64,000 nt of DNA, taken from NCBI RefSeq assembly GCF_003573695.1, contig NC_039367.1, forward strand, positions 28,048,442 to 28,112,441, read 5' to 3'. Below the pieces are notes generated by a model that did not search any database, was not told the DNA's origin, and saw only the letters and a program-made list of their open reading frames with translations. This DNA is from Papaver somniferum. Its lineage: Eukaryota; Streptophyta; Magnoliopsida; Ranunculales; Papaveraceae. Every line of letters starts with the position of its first letter. Position 1 is the first letter of the stretch. Made by a program: the position numbers and the translations under genes. This document shows positions 34,274-45,240 of this stretch, piece after piece.

Positions 34274-34283
34274 TTATATGCAT

Positions 34284-35769
34284 TGTTAGTGTTCGATTTT
34301 ATACTTATTGTATTATTTTATGTCTTTTTAGGAATTTTTAGAGAAATAAGCTCTTGCGGCGAAATGGGCTCAAAAAATAGTGTTTTACACCCCCGAAGAA
34401 AATTACTAAGGGCACCCCAGAAATGCACTGGAGGCACCCCAGAAATGTACCGGAAATGTCCCGAAGGAATCTAGAAAATTACTATTTCCACCCCAGCTAT
34501 GGTTAAGGGGCACCTTCTTCTCAAATTCAAATATTCAGTTTTGGCGGGAAATATTTTTCATCTCTCGCAGATTTTCAATCAGCAATATGAAAGAGTTATA
34601 GGGAGATTCAATCACTGAAACTTGGCAGGAAGATGTGATTTAGCCTAGGGAACACATTGTGGGTGGTGGTTTCGATCAATTTTGGCTGGAATACGTGTTT
34701 TAATTCTCAAGCTCAAAATAGAGCAACACGGACTGGAACATGAGTTCGATTAGGTTCTTGTCGTGCATGGAATGATATAGAGGCATTCGATGACTTCTGA
34801 GGCGTGGGGAAGGCGAATTGGGGCGTACGGGATCAAAGTTAACGTGTGTAGAAGATAAAAATGGAAATTATTGTATTTTTGGGCAGCGAACAATATCAGA
34901 ATTGATGGAAGAATATACGGAATTAGTGGTCGGATTTTTGGCTCCAAAACACTATAAATACAAGGCTAAAGAGTTTAAAGATGGGGAGAGCTTTGGAGGA
35001 GAGTTTGGAGTCGAGAAAATCAAAGAAAAAAACACACAGAGAAGAAAGTTTTCTGCTAGTGCAGAACCAAGAACGTGAAGAACGGATTCGCTAGAGCCGT
35101 CGTTCTTCAACAGTATAAGCGACACTTAGGCGAGGTTCGCATTCAACCAGAAAACAGCACTTCACTTGTATCGTTTCTGAAACGACAGTTTGTAACGTTT
35201 ATATGCGTTGCAAACCCGATTTTAATTATAATTCTCTTCATTGTAAACACACTTTGAGTTTAATAAAATATTTTGAGAGGTATTTCACAATGATGAGCTA
35301 AACCTATTCTCTGGGGCAACGGAGGAAGCTATTCCGCCAATAAAAAAATTGGTAATTTCTATTTAATTATTTATGCAATTTAATATTTAATTATTTGCCT
35401 TGAATAAAAAAGGTTTTCCCACGGATTTTTATTAAGTAATTGTTATTTTAATTGATGGGATATGCTTAACTTAGTGTTCTTGATATTCCATGCTTTCGAC
35501 TTACAATTATTCTTTTATAAAATCAATTTTTGCGATAATTAAAATTACTGAAAAGGAAAAATTTGCGTAATAATAATAAAAATATCATTTTAAATTGGTA
35601 GAAAAGTGGAATCCTTAGCCCCAGTTTTCCCAAAAATATTTTCATATCACTTTGATATTTTTGCTATATTTATAAAATTTATTTAAATCAAAAAAATAAT
35701 TATTCCCTTCACAAGTTCGAAAAGAACCCAGTTTTTACCACAACTACAACATCATTTGAAAATACATCA
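34284..35769 (+). repeat. 5' LTR of plus-strand Athila-like element
   Basis: It starts TGTTAGTGTTCG at about 34284 and ends ...AATACATCA at 35769, directly before a GGCGCC-type primer-binding site; about 1.49 kb. A TATAAATA box lies at 34953-34960. The early part (AATAAGCTC..GGCGAAATGGGCTC at 34345-34370) has the look of Athila LTRs. It has no partner LTR in the window, so the ends are inferred from the TG/CA and the PBS only. Confidence 0.7.
34953..34960 (+). promoter_or_regulatory. LTR TATA box
   Basis: TATAAATA inside the 5' LTR, with a purine-rich leader downstream; expected start about 34990. Confidence 0.5.
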
Positions 35770-35773
35770 AATT

Positions 35774-35795
35774 TTTGGCGCCGCCGACGCGGACC
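35774..35795 (+). other. Primer-binding site of the Athila-like element
   Basis: TTGGCGCCGCCGACGCGGAC follows the LTR end by a few bases, resembling the TGGCGCCGTCGCCGGGGA class used by Athila elements (tRNA-Asp type). The match is imperfect. Confidence 0.6.
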
Positions 35796-36086
35796 TGTGG
35801 TTAGGTAGATTTTTTTTTTATTTGTTCCTTTTTACGTCTCTTTTTGTCTTTGATTTACAGGTTCGAAGTGGAGTACTTAGGACTTTGGAAAAAAAAGCTT
35901 AAAGCGAAAGGAGCGAAAGAAGAAGATTTTTTTTTTTTTTTTATAAAAAAAAAGAGAGACATTTTTATTATTGTAGATTTTTTTTTTAGACTTTCTTGTT
36001 CTTTTGTACTTTATTTTTGGACTTTGGACTTTAAACTTTAAACTTGGACTTCAATTTTTTTTAAACCCTACGGAAGGGTATTATTA

Positions 36087-36140
<54 letters not shown>

Positions 36141-36877
36141 TTGTGTGCAGGGAAGGAGGGTGATTACGATATCGTCTCGGCCCCTCGGGTTCGCACACTG
36201 ACACAGGAGTCAGTGGCCCGAGTCGACTACAACGGTTCATCCCCCGTCTGGTACGGGACGTAAGTCCAATCGAAACACTCGCGAATCTCCTGCAAACGGG
36301 TTACTGTATTCCTTAAGGTGATCATTGATTGAGGGACTGAACAGGATTGTTTTTAAACTTCTAGTAAAGGGCAAGGCCTGGCCAAAACAAGATAAGGGTT
36401 CGGATTTCATCACCGCTCCCTTCTTGCCCGCCTTAGGGAAACGAAACCTAATGCGAACCCAAGCTTAAAACTTGACTAGAACGAGACCAATAGGGTAACG
36501 CGCTTATTAGGAAAAAATTTCGAAGGATATTGGTTACTCTCTTAAGCACACTTTGAAGTTCATGAAGGTTTTTGTGAGTTGAAACGTACAGCCTTGTAAC
36601 GCCGGTGAGGCCTTGGGTATCAAAGCTCCATTGAGCTTCCCTCGCCTCTGTTTCCTCATACTAGCTCAGATTGATTCCATAGGGGTTTTCTCAAATTGTA
36701 ACGAATTCCCTTTCGAGAGATACAAGCAAGTATAGAAACAATCTAAGTGGAGCCGTCATGCTTTTTGTTTGCTAGAAATATTTAGGTTTTCTTTGGTGGA
36801 GTCGAGTCAGCCTGATGTGTGTTTGCTAGAACAACCTTCCTTGCTATGATTTTTATTTTTGAATTTTTTTTTAGTGT
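35796..36877 (+). other. 5' leader of the Athila-like element with (AT)n
   Basis: Non-coding leader of about 1 kb containing a long T tract (35928-35942), an (AT)n microsatellite (about 36084-36137) and GC-richer sequence at 36150-36300. No frame is conserved. Long leaders before gag are usual in this branch. Confidence 0.6.
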
Positions 36878-37690
36878 ATGCCTGATTTTGTTAATAGGGC
36901 TTGGAAAATAGATACTCTAGGTCGATTGATTAGCGAAAAACCTAGTAGTTCTTCTGATATAAGCAGGGAGCTCGAAGATTCTTCTTTTGAGAGCCCTGTT
37001 TTTGGAAAATTTAGTTTTGAGTATTTATCTATGAGTGACAAAATTACCCCTAGTACTTCGGTTGTGCCAACAATGACAACTTTGAAAGACTACATGTTTC
37101 CAACTAGGACCAACCGACCTTCGTGCATTAAATTTCCTGCCACTATGGCACATTATGAGTTGAAACCTACTATTATTAATATGGCTCCTATATTTTTAGG
37201 AAAGGACGGTGAGAACCCTTATTTTCATATAAGGGACTTTGGGGAAATTTGCGGAACAATCAGAATTAAAGACCTTAGTGATGAAATCCTAAAACTTAGG
37301 ATGTTTCCTTTTTCCTTAAAGGATAGGGCCGAGTCATGGTTGCATAATCTACCGTATGAATCGGTAGAAACTTGGGATGAACTCACTGCTGCGTTCTACC
37401 TGAAATGGTACCCTAAGCATAGAACTGCATCTGTTAGGCAGAAAAAGAGTTCTAGTGTGCAACAAGAAGGAGAATCTCTTTATAGGTTTTTAGAGAGATT
37501 CAATGATCTCTTGTCACAATGTCCCCACCATGGATTTGATAAAATGAAACTAGTAACCATCCTTTATGAAGGTTTAGACTATTCGACCAAAGCCATGGTT
37601 GAATCTTTATGTGCTGGTGGGTTCACAAGTAAAAGTGCTGAAGATGCATATACCTTCTTAGAAGATGTAGCTGAAAAATCCCAACAGTGA
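36878..37690 (+). CDS. Gag capsid of the Athila-like element
   Basis: An open frame of 270 codons. The capsid core is clear: HIRDFGEICGTIRIKDLSDE, then LRMFPFSLKDRAESWLHNLP, AFYLKWYPKHRTASVRQKKS and FLERFNDLLSQCPHHGFDKM, ending AEDAYTFLEDVAEKSQQ. This is the Retrotrans_gag fold with the Athila-style ending. A TGA ends the frame at 37690, but the following sequence continues the same protein (ESSVDPPRRLL...), so the stop is probably a mutation. Confidence 0.88.
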   Translation: MPDFVNRAWKIDTLGRLISEKPSSSSDISRELEDSSFESPVFGKFSFEYLSMSDKITPSTSVVPTMTTLKDYMFPTRTNRPSCIKFPATMAHYELKPTIINMAPIFLGKDGENPYFHIRDFGEICGTIRIKDLSDEILKLRMFPFSLKDRAESWLHNLPYESVETWDELTAAFYLKWYPKHRTASVRQKKSSSVQQEGESLYRFLERFNDLLSQCPHHGFDKMKLVTILYEGLDYSTKAMVESLCAGGFTSKSAEDAYTFLEDVAEKSQQ

Positions 37691-38381
37691 GAATCTAGTG
37701 TTGACCCCCCTAGAAGACTCTTGGTCAATAAGAGTAGCACTAATGTGGTGGATACTATCTACGGGCCAGAGGCTAAGTTTGCTGCTTTGTGTAGAAGGTT
37801 AAAGGCCCTGGAATTAAATCATCCCAACCATAGGTCTCCTGTGGAATCTGATGGTAGGAATAGCCTCTCAAGTCTCTAGTTGTGGAATAGAACCCAATGC
37901 TGCTTTTTGGGAAGGTCAGGATAGTGAGGAGCAAGCCCATGCTGTCTATAACAACTCTAGGTTTGAAAACCGTCAAAAGTTTGACCCGTACTCAGAAACC
38001 TACAATCCTGGTTGGAGGAACCATCCGAATTTCTCTTGGTCTAAGAGACAGAATCAAGGCCAATCTAGTAATTTTCAGCCTCCCCCAGGATTTGGTTTTA
38101 AGAACTCTTCAGGTCAAACTCAGTTTCAGAACACTTCCGAGAAAAAGATCTATACCTTAGAGGAAGCTATCACTATGTTAGTAAGTAACCATGACATGCT
38201 ATCAAAGAACCACATGAGCTTCCAACAAGAAACTAGGTAGGAATTGAAGAATACTTCCCAGAGTCTTTCCAAGTTATAACTTCAATTAGGACAGATAGCT
38301 AAGTTTATAAGTGAGAGAGAAGATAGAAGGTTCCCTAGTCATACTGATCCTAACCCTAAAGGAGAGAAATCGAACAATCAT
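37691..38381 (+). pseudogene. Gag C-terminal part, broken
   Basis: It continues gag after the stop, then after a frame change near 37850 gives GWRNHPNFSWSKRQNQGQSS (a motif common in Athila-like Gag) and EKKIYTLEEAITMLVSNHDM. A TAG at about 38238 and a TAA near 38278 interrupt it before the protease frame. No CCHC zinc knuckle is seen, as expected for many Athila elements. Confidence 0.7.
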
Positions 38382-39578
38382 GTGAATTTTGTTACAACCC
38401 TTAGGAATGGAAATAAAGTTGACAACAAGGTTGCCATGCCTGATAGTGAACATGTTGTAGTTCACTCTTCTGAGCCAGAAAATGAAGAGACTGATAGAGT
38501 CTCTAAAGAGACCAATGAGGGTCCTGTTGAGCATGGTTTTATCCCCAGATCCCCATTCCCACAACTGCTAGTTCCCACTAAGAGGAAATCCAACTTTAAA
38601 GATATAATGGAAGTGTTTAAGCAGGTCACTATCAACCTTCCATTATTAGATGCAATTAGGCAGATTCCCTCTTATGCCAAGTTCCTTAAGGACTTGTGTA
38701 CGCGAAAGCGTAATCTCATTGTTCATAAGAAAGCCTTCATAGCTAGTCATGTGAGTTCTATTATTCAGAATACCACTACTCCTAAGTATAAAGACCCGAG
38801 GTCCCCTACCATTAGTTGTAAAATTGTTAAGTACCGCGTCGAAAAAGCATTGCTTGACTTAGGAGCCAGTGTGAACCTAATGCCATATCATGTGTACCTT
38901 AAGCTAGGACTTGGTGAGATGAAACCGACCCAGATAACACTCCAGTTAGCTGATAGGTCTGCTAAAATTCCTCGTGGTGTTATCGAGGATGTTCTTATTG
39001 AGGTCGACAAGTTTGTATATTCTGTGGATTTTTTTATCCTAGATACCCAACCTGTCCCTGACCCAGAGGACCAAATACCGGTGATTTTAGGTCGCCAATT
39101 TTTAGCTACATCTAATGCGATCATGAACTGTCGAAATGGTATAATGAATATGTCTTTTGGTAATATGACTATTGAGCTGAACATTTTTAATATTAGTAAT
39201 CTACTCTCCGATCTATATGAATCAAGCATAGAAGAGGTGAACATGATAGGAACCTTAGTTCAGAAGTCATTACCAAACATCGTTCTGGAAGATCCGTTAG
39301 AGAATTGTCTATCCATTTTTAGCTTGGATTTCGATGATTATAGTAATATTGAACAAGTAAATGCTCTGTTGGACTTTATTCCTGTGTTGGATATTGATAT
39401 AAGTAAAGATAGATTCGAACCATTACTATATTCTGAGTCTACTCCAATACCTTGTTTAAAAGAGCCTCCTGAGTTGGAGCCTAATTATACATTCTTAGGC
39501 CTACCCGAATTTTTTCCTGTGATTATAGCTTCCGATTTGGATAGTGAACAGGAGAATAGGCCAGAAACCGTGCTTTAA
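38382..39578 (+). CDS. Aspartic protease region of the Athila-like element
   Basis: A 398-codon open frame. After an acidic linker, conserved text (FPQLLVPTKRKSNFKDIMEV, YAKFLKDLCTRKRNL) leads to the active site ALLDLGASVNLMPYHVYLKL (DLGAS in place of DTG/DSG, typical of Athila). The flap and second motif follow (DQIPVILGRQFLATSNAIMN). Its end (EPPELEPNYTFLGLPEFFPV) is the region that in Athila leads into RT. RT, RNase H and integrase are missing after 39640, so this is an internally deleted, non-autonomous derivative. Confidence 0.88.
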   Translation: MNFVTTLRNGNKVDNKVAMPDSEHVVVHSSEPENEETDRVSKETNEGPVEHGFIPRSPFPQLLVPTKRKSNFKDIMEVFKQVTINLPLLDAIRQIPSYAKFLKDLCTRKRNLIVHKKAFIASHVSSIIQNTTTPKYKDPRSPTISCKIVKYRVEKALLDLGASVNLMPYHVYLKLGLGEMKPTQITLQLADRSAKIPRGVIEDVLIEVDKFVYSVDFFILDTQPVPDPEDQIPVILGRQFLATSNAIMNCRNGIMNMSFGNMTIELNIFNISNLLSDLYESSIEEVNMIGTLVQKSLPNIVLEDPLENCLSIFSLDFDDYSNIEQVNALLDFIPVLDIDISKDRFEPLLYSESTPIPCLKEPPELEPNYTFLGLPEFFPVIIASDLDSEQENRPETVL

Positions 39579-40649
39579 GAAAATAAGGAAGCTTTAGAGT
39601 GGACCATAATAGATATGAAGCAAGTAGAGGATGAACCACCCGATTATAACTTAGGGGAAGCAATTGACCTTTTTCAAGAACCTGATGGTCGAGAAATTAG
39701 GAATATTGTGACTAGTCTATGTAGAGGCACCCAAAATCCTAAGTTTGGGGTGGTGATGATTCTTGTGATCATCAAGTATCCCTAATTAGAGTACCTAACT
39801 TGGGACTTGAGCCATGTGCGTATGAGATACCACTGGAGTCTATTCGGACTCCGCAACCCGATCCTCCAAACACTGTCCGGGAGGTAACCCAGGTATTAGA
39901 GGCCCATTTCTCGGATCAAGACCCACATAAGAAGCTTAGTTATGCACCCCAGATAAACCCAGTTATCTTGACAGAAACCCTAGATGAGGACGTGCTCCTT
40001 CTGTTCATTTTTATAAACCAGTGCAGTTGTCTCATATTGGTGTTAGCTCTATTTGGTCTTATGGACCCACAATTATTTCGACTATTGGTATACAACTTTG
40101 GAAGGTGACGATTCTTTTTGAGGTATTTGATGTCTAGCTAATGACTATAAATGTAGCACTACTTGAGAGGTAATCCAATCTCATGCAACATGGTAATATC
40201 CTTCCTTAACTCTTTTTTCTTCAAATGGTAACAGTTTCTCCTTGTTGCAATCAACACAGATCAACGGTTCTCAATAAACTGACAAATCCAACGATACGGG
40301 AAGAAACCCTAATCGTATTTATAGTTGTTTCTCTATCTGCATTTTAAGAAGTTCTGGGTTGTGGAGACTTTAAAGATCGGGTATTCAGGTTAGGGTTTCT
40401 ATCCTAAATAGAAATTGGGCTTTTTACAAAAATAAGCCCGTTTTTTTGGTGCTTTTCATTTCTAGACCACTTTTTTTATTTATTGCTAGACTAGGAAAGT
40501 TTTGACCAAAAGTGATGGATGGAAAGTTAGCACCGTTAGGTGTAACTAAAAATACCTAAAAGTCTTTTGTATCACTGATTTAATGTTATATCAGTGAGTT
40601 AAATTGGCCAAGTCAGGTTGAGTCAGAGAGCTTGTCAGCTAAGTTAGGC
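39560..40649 (+). repeat. Repeat A, first copy (1090 bp)
   Basis: It starts GCCAGAAACCGTGC at 39560 inside the protease/RT linker and ends GTTAGGC at 40649. It matches 42198-43287 over its whole length with about 17 differences counted by eye. It holds the linker to the deleted RT (ALEWTIIDMKQVEDE), a region looking like the Athila 3' end (GCTAATGACTATAAATGTAG at about 40137) and, from 40417, the first part of the MULE-like terminal repeat. It stops where repeat B begins. Confidence 0.9.
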
Positions 40650-42204
40650 TCAATCTAGCCCATAGGGGTTAGCCTAAGGAAGTAAAGGATTGAATTGCCC
40701 TCATGCATGGGTCTGTCAAAATGAATATTGCTTTTCTCAGGGATATACCTATTAACATCTATATTATTGTCTTGCGAGATCATTTGGGTATATGCAGGCA
40801 AGTGATTCGGAGAACGACCATTTGGGTGTATGCATGCAAGTGATTCGGAGAACAAACAAAACTCAAACAAGTGACAGTGGGAAGCTTGGAATTGGGGAGT
40901 TCGTCTGGAAGTTAACAACATCCAAATTGAAACCAGCTGCACCAATCTCTACAAGATGATAAATGGGGAACAAAGAAACATCTCTTGGAAAGCTACAACG
41001 AGATGGGAAACGAGTAAACAATCAATTATAAAAGAAAATATCAGTGATAAAACTTTTCTTTTAAGTATTGTAGCTAAAGGATTCAACCAAGCAACTATTG
41101 ATTTGGGGAAGATACCCAAAGCAACAACAACCAGCGAACTCTGCTGAACTCCCCCTGTTTTTATTTTCAAAACTCTGAATAAGGATAAGTGATTGCAACC
41201 TAGCCCAAACAATGTGTAACTTTCTTAACTTTTTTATTCTATCTTTTTATTACCAAAAAACAAATGTTGAAATCAAACAACAATACACGGTAACAAAACC
41301 AAACTGGAGAAGAAATAAATAAATAAAAATAAAAACGAAAACACTTGGTAGAGAGAACACCAAATAATTTTCCAATAAAAAGGGTACACGACTTGTACTT
41401 TTATCAATAATAGTAATCCTTGAGTAATTAGATTTCAAATTTGGATGACAGCGCTAGGCTGATGTGAGCGATATTAGCATCTGCATTAAACTAACTGTGA
41501 AGTTGCAGAAAACGTACTGTGTTTTGACCAAAAGAATAAATTTACAGCTAGCTACGATGTTTGGCTCTGTTACTCATGGACCTGGCTTAATACTCTAGAA
41601 TCTGATTCGTCGTACATATTAACGTAGATATTTCATCTTTTGGGTTCTTTCTTCCCACTAACCTAAATTTACTTTGTTAATCTGTTTCACAAATATATAA
41701 CACAGTTACAAATAACTTATAGTGACTCGTCGTATCTCGCATGACAACACATCACAGTGAAAAACAATTTTCACTTTGTTTTATTTTTTCTAATTAATCA
41801 TTATGTATTTGCTTACTTGATTAGAAGGAATTCACATATGGTGTTATGGACATAGAGGCACATTACAAAGGTACTTATGATACTATACTCTACCATTTTT
41901 TTGCTGTCTTATGTATGTAACATATCATTTTTTTTAATCGACTTGTCCAACTTTATTCCAGAAACAGAGAGTGCCAACTAATGTTATTGATTTTCTTCTT
42001 GTCCCGAAAACTACCCAATTCAGTAAGGTTTGCTTCACTATCTCACTCTAAAATGTGGCTTGACATATTTAATTTGTTATGTTATATGGCCGTGAAATGC
42101 TATACCCGTCGAACCTTTATATAACTAAATTTAAAGGTAAATATTTGAGGTATATTATTTGTATTTAGTCGTTCTCCTCTATTCCGGCTCTTTTCTTGCC
42201 AGAA
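40648..42204 (+). repeat. Repeat B, copy 1 (1557 bp)
   Basis: It starts GCTCAATCTAGCCCATAGGG and ends CTTTTCTTGCCAGAA. It matches 60520-62097 at roughly 96-97% by eye. The junction with the upstream repeat A overlaps by 2 bp (GC) and the junction with the downstream A' by 7 bp (GCCAGAA). Small frames on both strands have no recognised product. It is interspersed, non-LTR, without terminal inverted repeats of its own. Confidence 0.9.
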
Positions 42205-43287
42205 ACCGTGCTTCAAGAAAATAAGGAAGCTTTAGAGTGGACCATAGCAGATATGAAGCAAGTAGAGGATGAACCACCCGATTATAACTTAGGGGAAGCA
42301 ATTGACCTTTTTCAAGAACCTGATGGTCGAGAAATTAGGAATATTGTGACTAGTCTATGTAGAGGCACCCAAAATCCTAAGTTTGGGGTGGTGATGATTC
42401 TTGTGATCATCAAGTATCCCTAATTAGAGTACCTAACTTGGGACTTGGGCCATGTGCGTCTGAGATATCACTGGAGTCTATTCGGACTCCGCAACCCGAT
42501 CGTCCAAACACTGTCCGGGAGGTAACCCAGGTATTGGAGGCCCATTTCTCGGATCAAGACCCACATAAGAAGCTTAGTTATGCACCCCAGATAAACCCAG
42601 TTATCTTGACAGAAACCCTAGATGAGGACGTGCTCCTTCTGTTCATTTTTATAAACCAGTGTAGTTGTCTCATATTGGTGTTAGCTCTATTTGGTCTTAT
42701 GGAACCACAATTATTTCGACTATTGGTATACAACTTTGGAAGGTGACGATTCTTTTTGAGGTATTTGATGTCTAGCTAATGACTATAAATGTAGCACTAC
42801 TTGAGAGGTAATCCAATCTCATGCAACATGGTAATATCCTTCCTTAACTCTTTTTGCTTCAAATGGTAACAGTTTCTCCTTGTTGCAATCAGCACAGATC
42901 AACGGTTCTCAATAAACTGACAAATCCAACGATACGGGAAGAAACCCTAATCATATTTATAGTTGTTTCTCTATCTGCATTTTAAGAAGTTCTGGGTTGT
43001 GGAGACTTTAAAGATCGGGTATTCAGGTTAGGGTTTCTCTCCTAAATAGAAATTGGGCTTTTTACAAAAATAGGCCCGTTTTTTTGGTGCTTTTCATTTC
43101 TAGACCACTTTTTTTATTTATCGCTAGACTAGGAAAGTTTTGACCAAAAGTGATGGATGGAAAGTTAGCACCGTTAGGTGTAACTAAAAAGACCTAAAAG
43201 TCCTTTGTATCACTGATTTAATGTTATATCAGTGAGTTAAATTGGCCAATTCAGGTTGAGTCAGAGAGCTTGTCAGCTAAGTTAGGC
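42198..43287 (+). repeat. Repeat A', second copy (1090 bp)
   Basis: A near-identical copy of 39560-40649. Unlike the first copy it continues without a break into the MULE-like element interior at 43288, so this copy keeps the original right-hand context while the first keeps the original left-hand context (the protease gene). Confidence 0.9.
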
Positions 43288-43289
43288 CA

Positions 43290-45240
43290 AGGCCTAACCA
43301 GTGCTGCACCTTTCATTCCATCTGAATCAGCTTCATCTGTACTACCACATTAAACATCGCCACACTCATTCTTGCATCCACTGCATTTTCTGTTCAACAC
43401 CTCCATTTCATAACACTGCACACATTCTTTGCAACCTGACCTCATTCACAACAACACCACTAATCCCTTCTTTTCATTGCAGTAGCTTCTTGAACCCATA
43501 CTGCTCGATATTTCTTCTATCTTGCAGCTACCACTCCCATTTTGTAGCTTCATCTCTTATTCCACCTGCTGATCTTGTAATTCTCAGCTGCACTGCAATT
43601 TCATCACATTCCCAGGCAGTACAAGCATTCACAAATCCATTCATCAGTGCCAATTAACTCCAACTGTATATGCACCCGCAACTTCAGCCGTAGCTCAGAC
43701 AGCTTCTTCTTGTACCACCAGGTAAACCAATACCACACCAAGCACTCAGCTTCACCTCGAGCCACTATCAATCCACTTGAGCACCACCAGATTGCAATCA
43801 CAACTCCTCTTGTAATAGTTTCAACCATCACTGCCTCAACCAATACTTTATAACAACTACATCCTTCTATGTAATGCATCTACTTAGCTCCATCCACTTG
43901 CAAAAGTTCATACACAACCTTCTGTAGCAGCAACTCCAACTTCCTGCACTTCACTTCTTCCATCTTGTTCTCAGGTTCTAATTAAGCTCAGCATACACCT
44001 GCACTGCAACTCCAGAAATCTTAACGCACTGTCACAAATTCGCCTCCCTTGAGTAACTTGATAACCACCAGGACTGCCACCACCATATCTTCAAATCCAC
44101 CAGCTCAATCGACTGCCAGAAGCAACAACAACTCAAGAGCACTGAGAACCCATCTTCTTTTGAGAAAATCACAGCACCAAAAATATCAACCACCTTCTTG
44201 TGTACCAAACACAACACCTTACTGGTCCAATTCTACTTTTCTGCTCCTCTCCAGGCCAACCAACACTATCCCCTTGCAGCCAAACTCAAATCCCTGCATC
44301 TCCTAGCTCAACTGCAACCTCAGACATCACCTAAACCTTCTCTGAGTTCACCCTTGGCAACATCAGCACCACCAATCCTTGGAGCACAACAACCCAAATT
44401 CTCTTTTCTCAGCTTCATTGCAACTCAACACATGACCACCACAGCATCCATCACCAGCAGCTCAGCTCATTTCCAACAACAGTGACACCTTTCTCGCAAT
44501 TCATATACCACCAACAAACCATCTGGCACTCAACTGCAGCTGCAACCAAACCATTAACCTCAACTGAAATCACCACCTGCAAATCTCTACACTTCAGTTC
44601 ATGTCACACTGCAATGAGTAGCAACATCAGATTCCTCTTAATCCACATTAACAATATCTTCTCCTTCTTCGATTGACCTGACATTGAATCCACACACAAA
44701 ACTTCAATTTCTTCCATTCAATCCCAACGGTATCCACCAAATCAACAGTACCCAGTTCTTCATTTACTGCTCAGCTTCTCAATCCAAACCCTAACTTCAT
44801 ATTCTGTCAATCCATCTCCAATTCGAACAATCAACACCAGCAGAATCATTCAAAACCAGCACCAAGAACCCAATTTCAGTTCGAATTCAACCCTAGTCTT
44901 CGATTATCGAAACCATCACTGCCAAACACCACCAATACTTTCTTCACAAACTGACATTGAATCACACACACAGAACTTCGATTTCTTCCATTCAATCCCA
45001 ACGGTATCCACCAAATCAACAGTACCCAGTTCTTCATTTGCTGCTCAGCTTCTCAATCCAAACCCTAACTTCATATTCTGTCAATCCATCTCCAATTCGA
45101 ACAATCAACACCAGCAGAAACATTCAAAACCAGCACCAAGAACCCAATTTCAGTTCGACTTCAACCCTAGTCTTCGATTATCGAAACCATCACTGCCAAA
45201 CACCATCAATACTTTCTTCACAAACTGAACCTTAATCTAC
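43290..45240 (+). repeat. Purine-poor, strand-asymmetric tract 2
   Basis: About 2 kb of C/T/A-rich, G-poor plus-strand sequence with repeated CAGCTGCAA, CCACCA and TTCAAACCCTAA-like words, similar in style to 29060-30600. Frames are Ser/Thr/Pro/His-rich by composition; no motif suggests a protein. It ends in a 275-bp tandem duplication. Confidence 0.55.
44681..45229 (+). repeat. Tandem duplication, 275-bp unit, two copies
   Basis: The unit starting ACATTGAATC at 44681 is repeated at 44956 with few changes (for example AATTCAACCC / GACTTCAACCC). Both contain TCCCAACGGTATCCACCAAA. The two units are nearly identical, so the duplication is recent relative to the surrounding degeneration. Confidence 0.9.

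Larger units (their letters stand above)
27950..34283 (-). mobile_element. Athila-like Gypsy remnant (integrase plus 3' non-coding)
   Basis: The right end (34273 to about 33060) encodes integrase on the minus strand. Then comes a conserved-looking block GGGAGGCAACCCGTCG (reverse of about 32980-33000), which in Athila-like elements lies after integrase. About 5 kb of AT-rich non-coding sequence with the look of an Athila 3' region follows. A purine-poor tract (29060-30600) interrupts it. No LTR could be delimited. The upstream part (RT and RNase H) is absent because the opposite-strand element starting at 34284 abuts it. Confidence 0.55.

Noticed and set aside
36084..36137. (AT)n stretch as an origin or regulatory element
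   Set aside because: A plain dinucleotide microsatellite within a retroelement leader; nothing else supports a function.
40655..41212. Minus-strand frames in repeat B (and at 60526-61080) as genes
   Set aside because: They are present in both copies only because the whole repeat is copied; there are frame differences between copies and no recognised motif.
39560..43287. A-B-A' read as an LTR retrotransposon with A as LTRs
   Set aside because: A does not begin TG or end CA, starts within a protease linker, has no PBS or polypurine tract next to it, and B also occurs without A.
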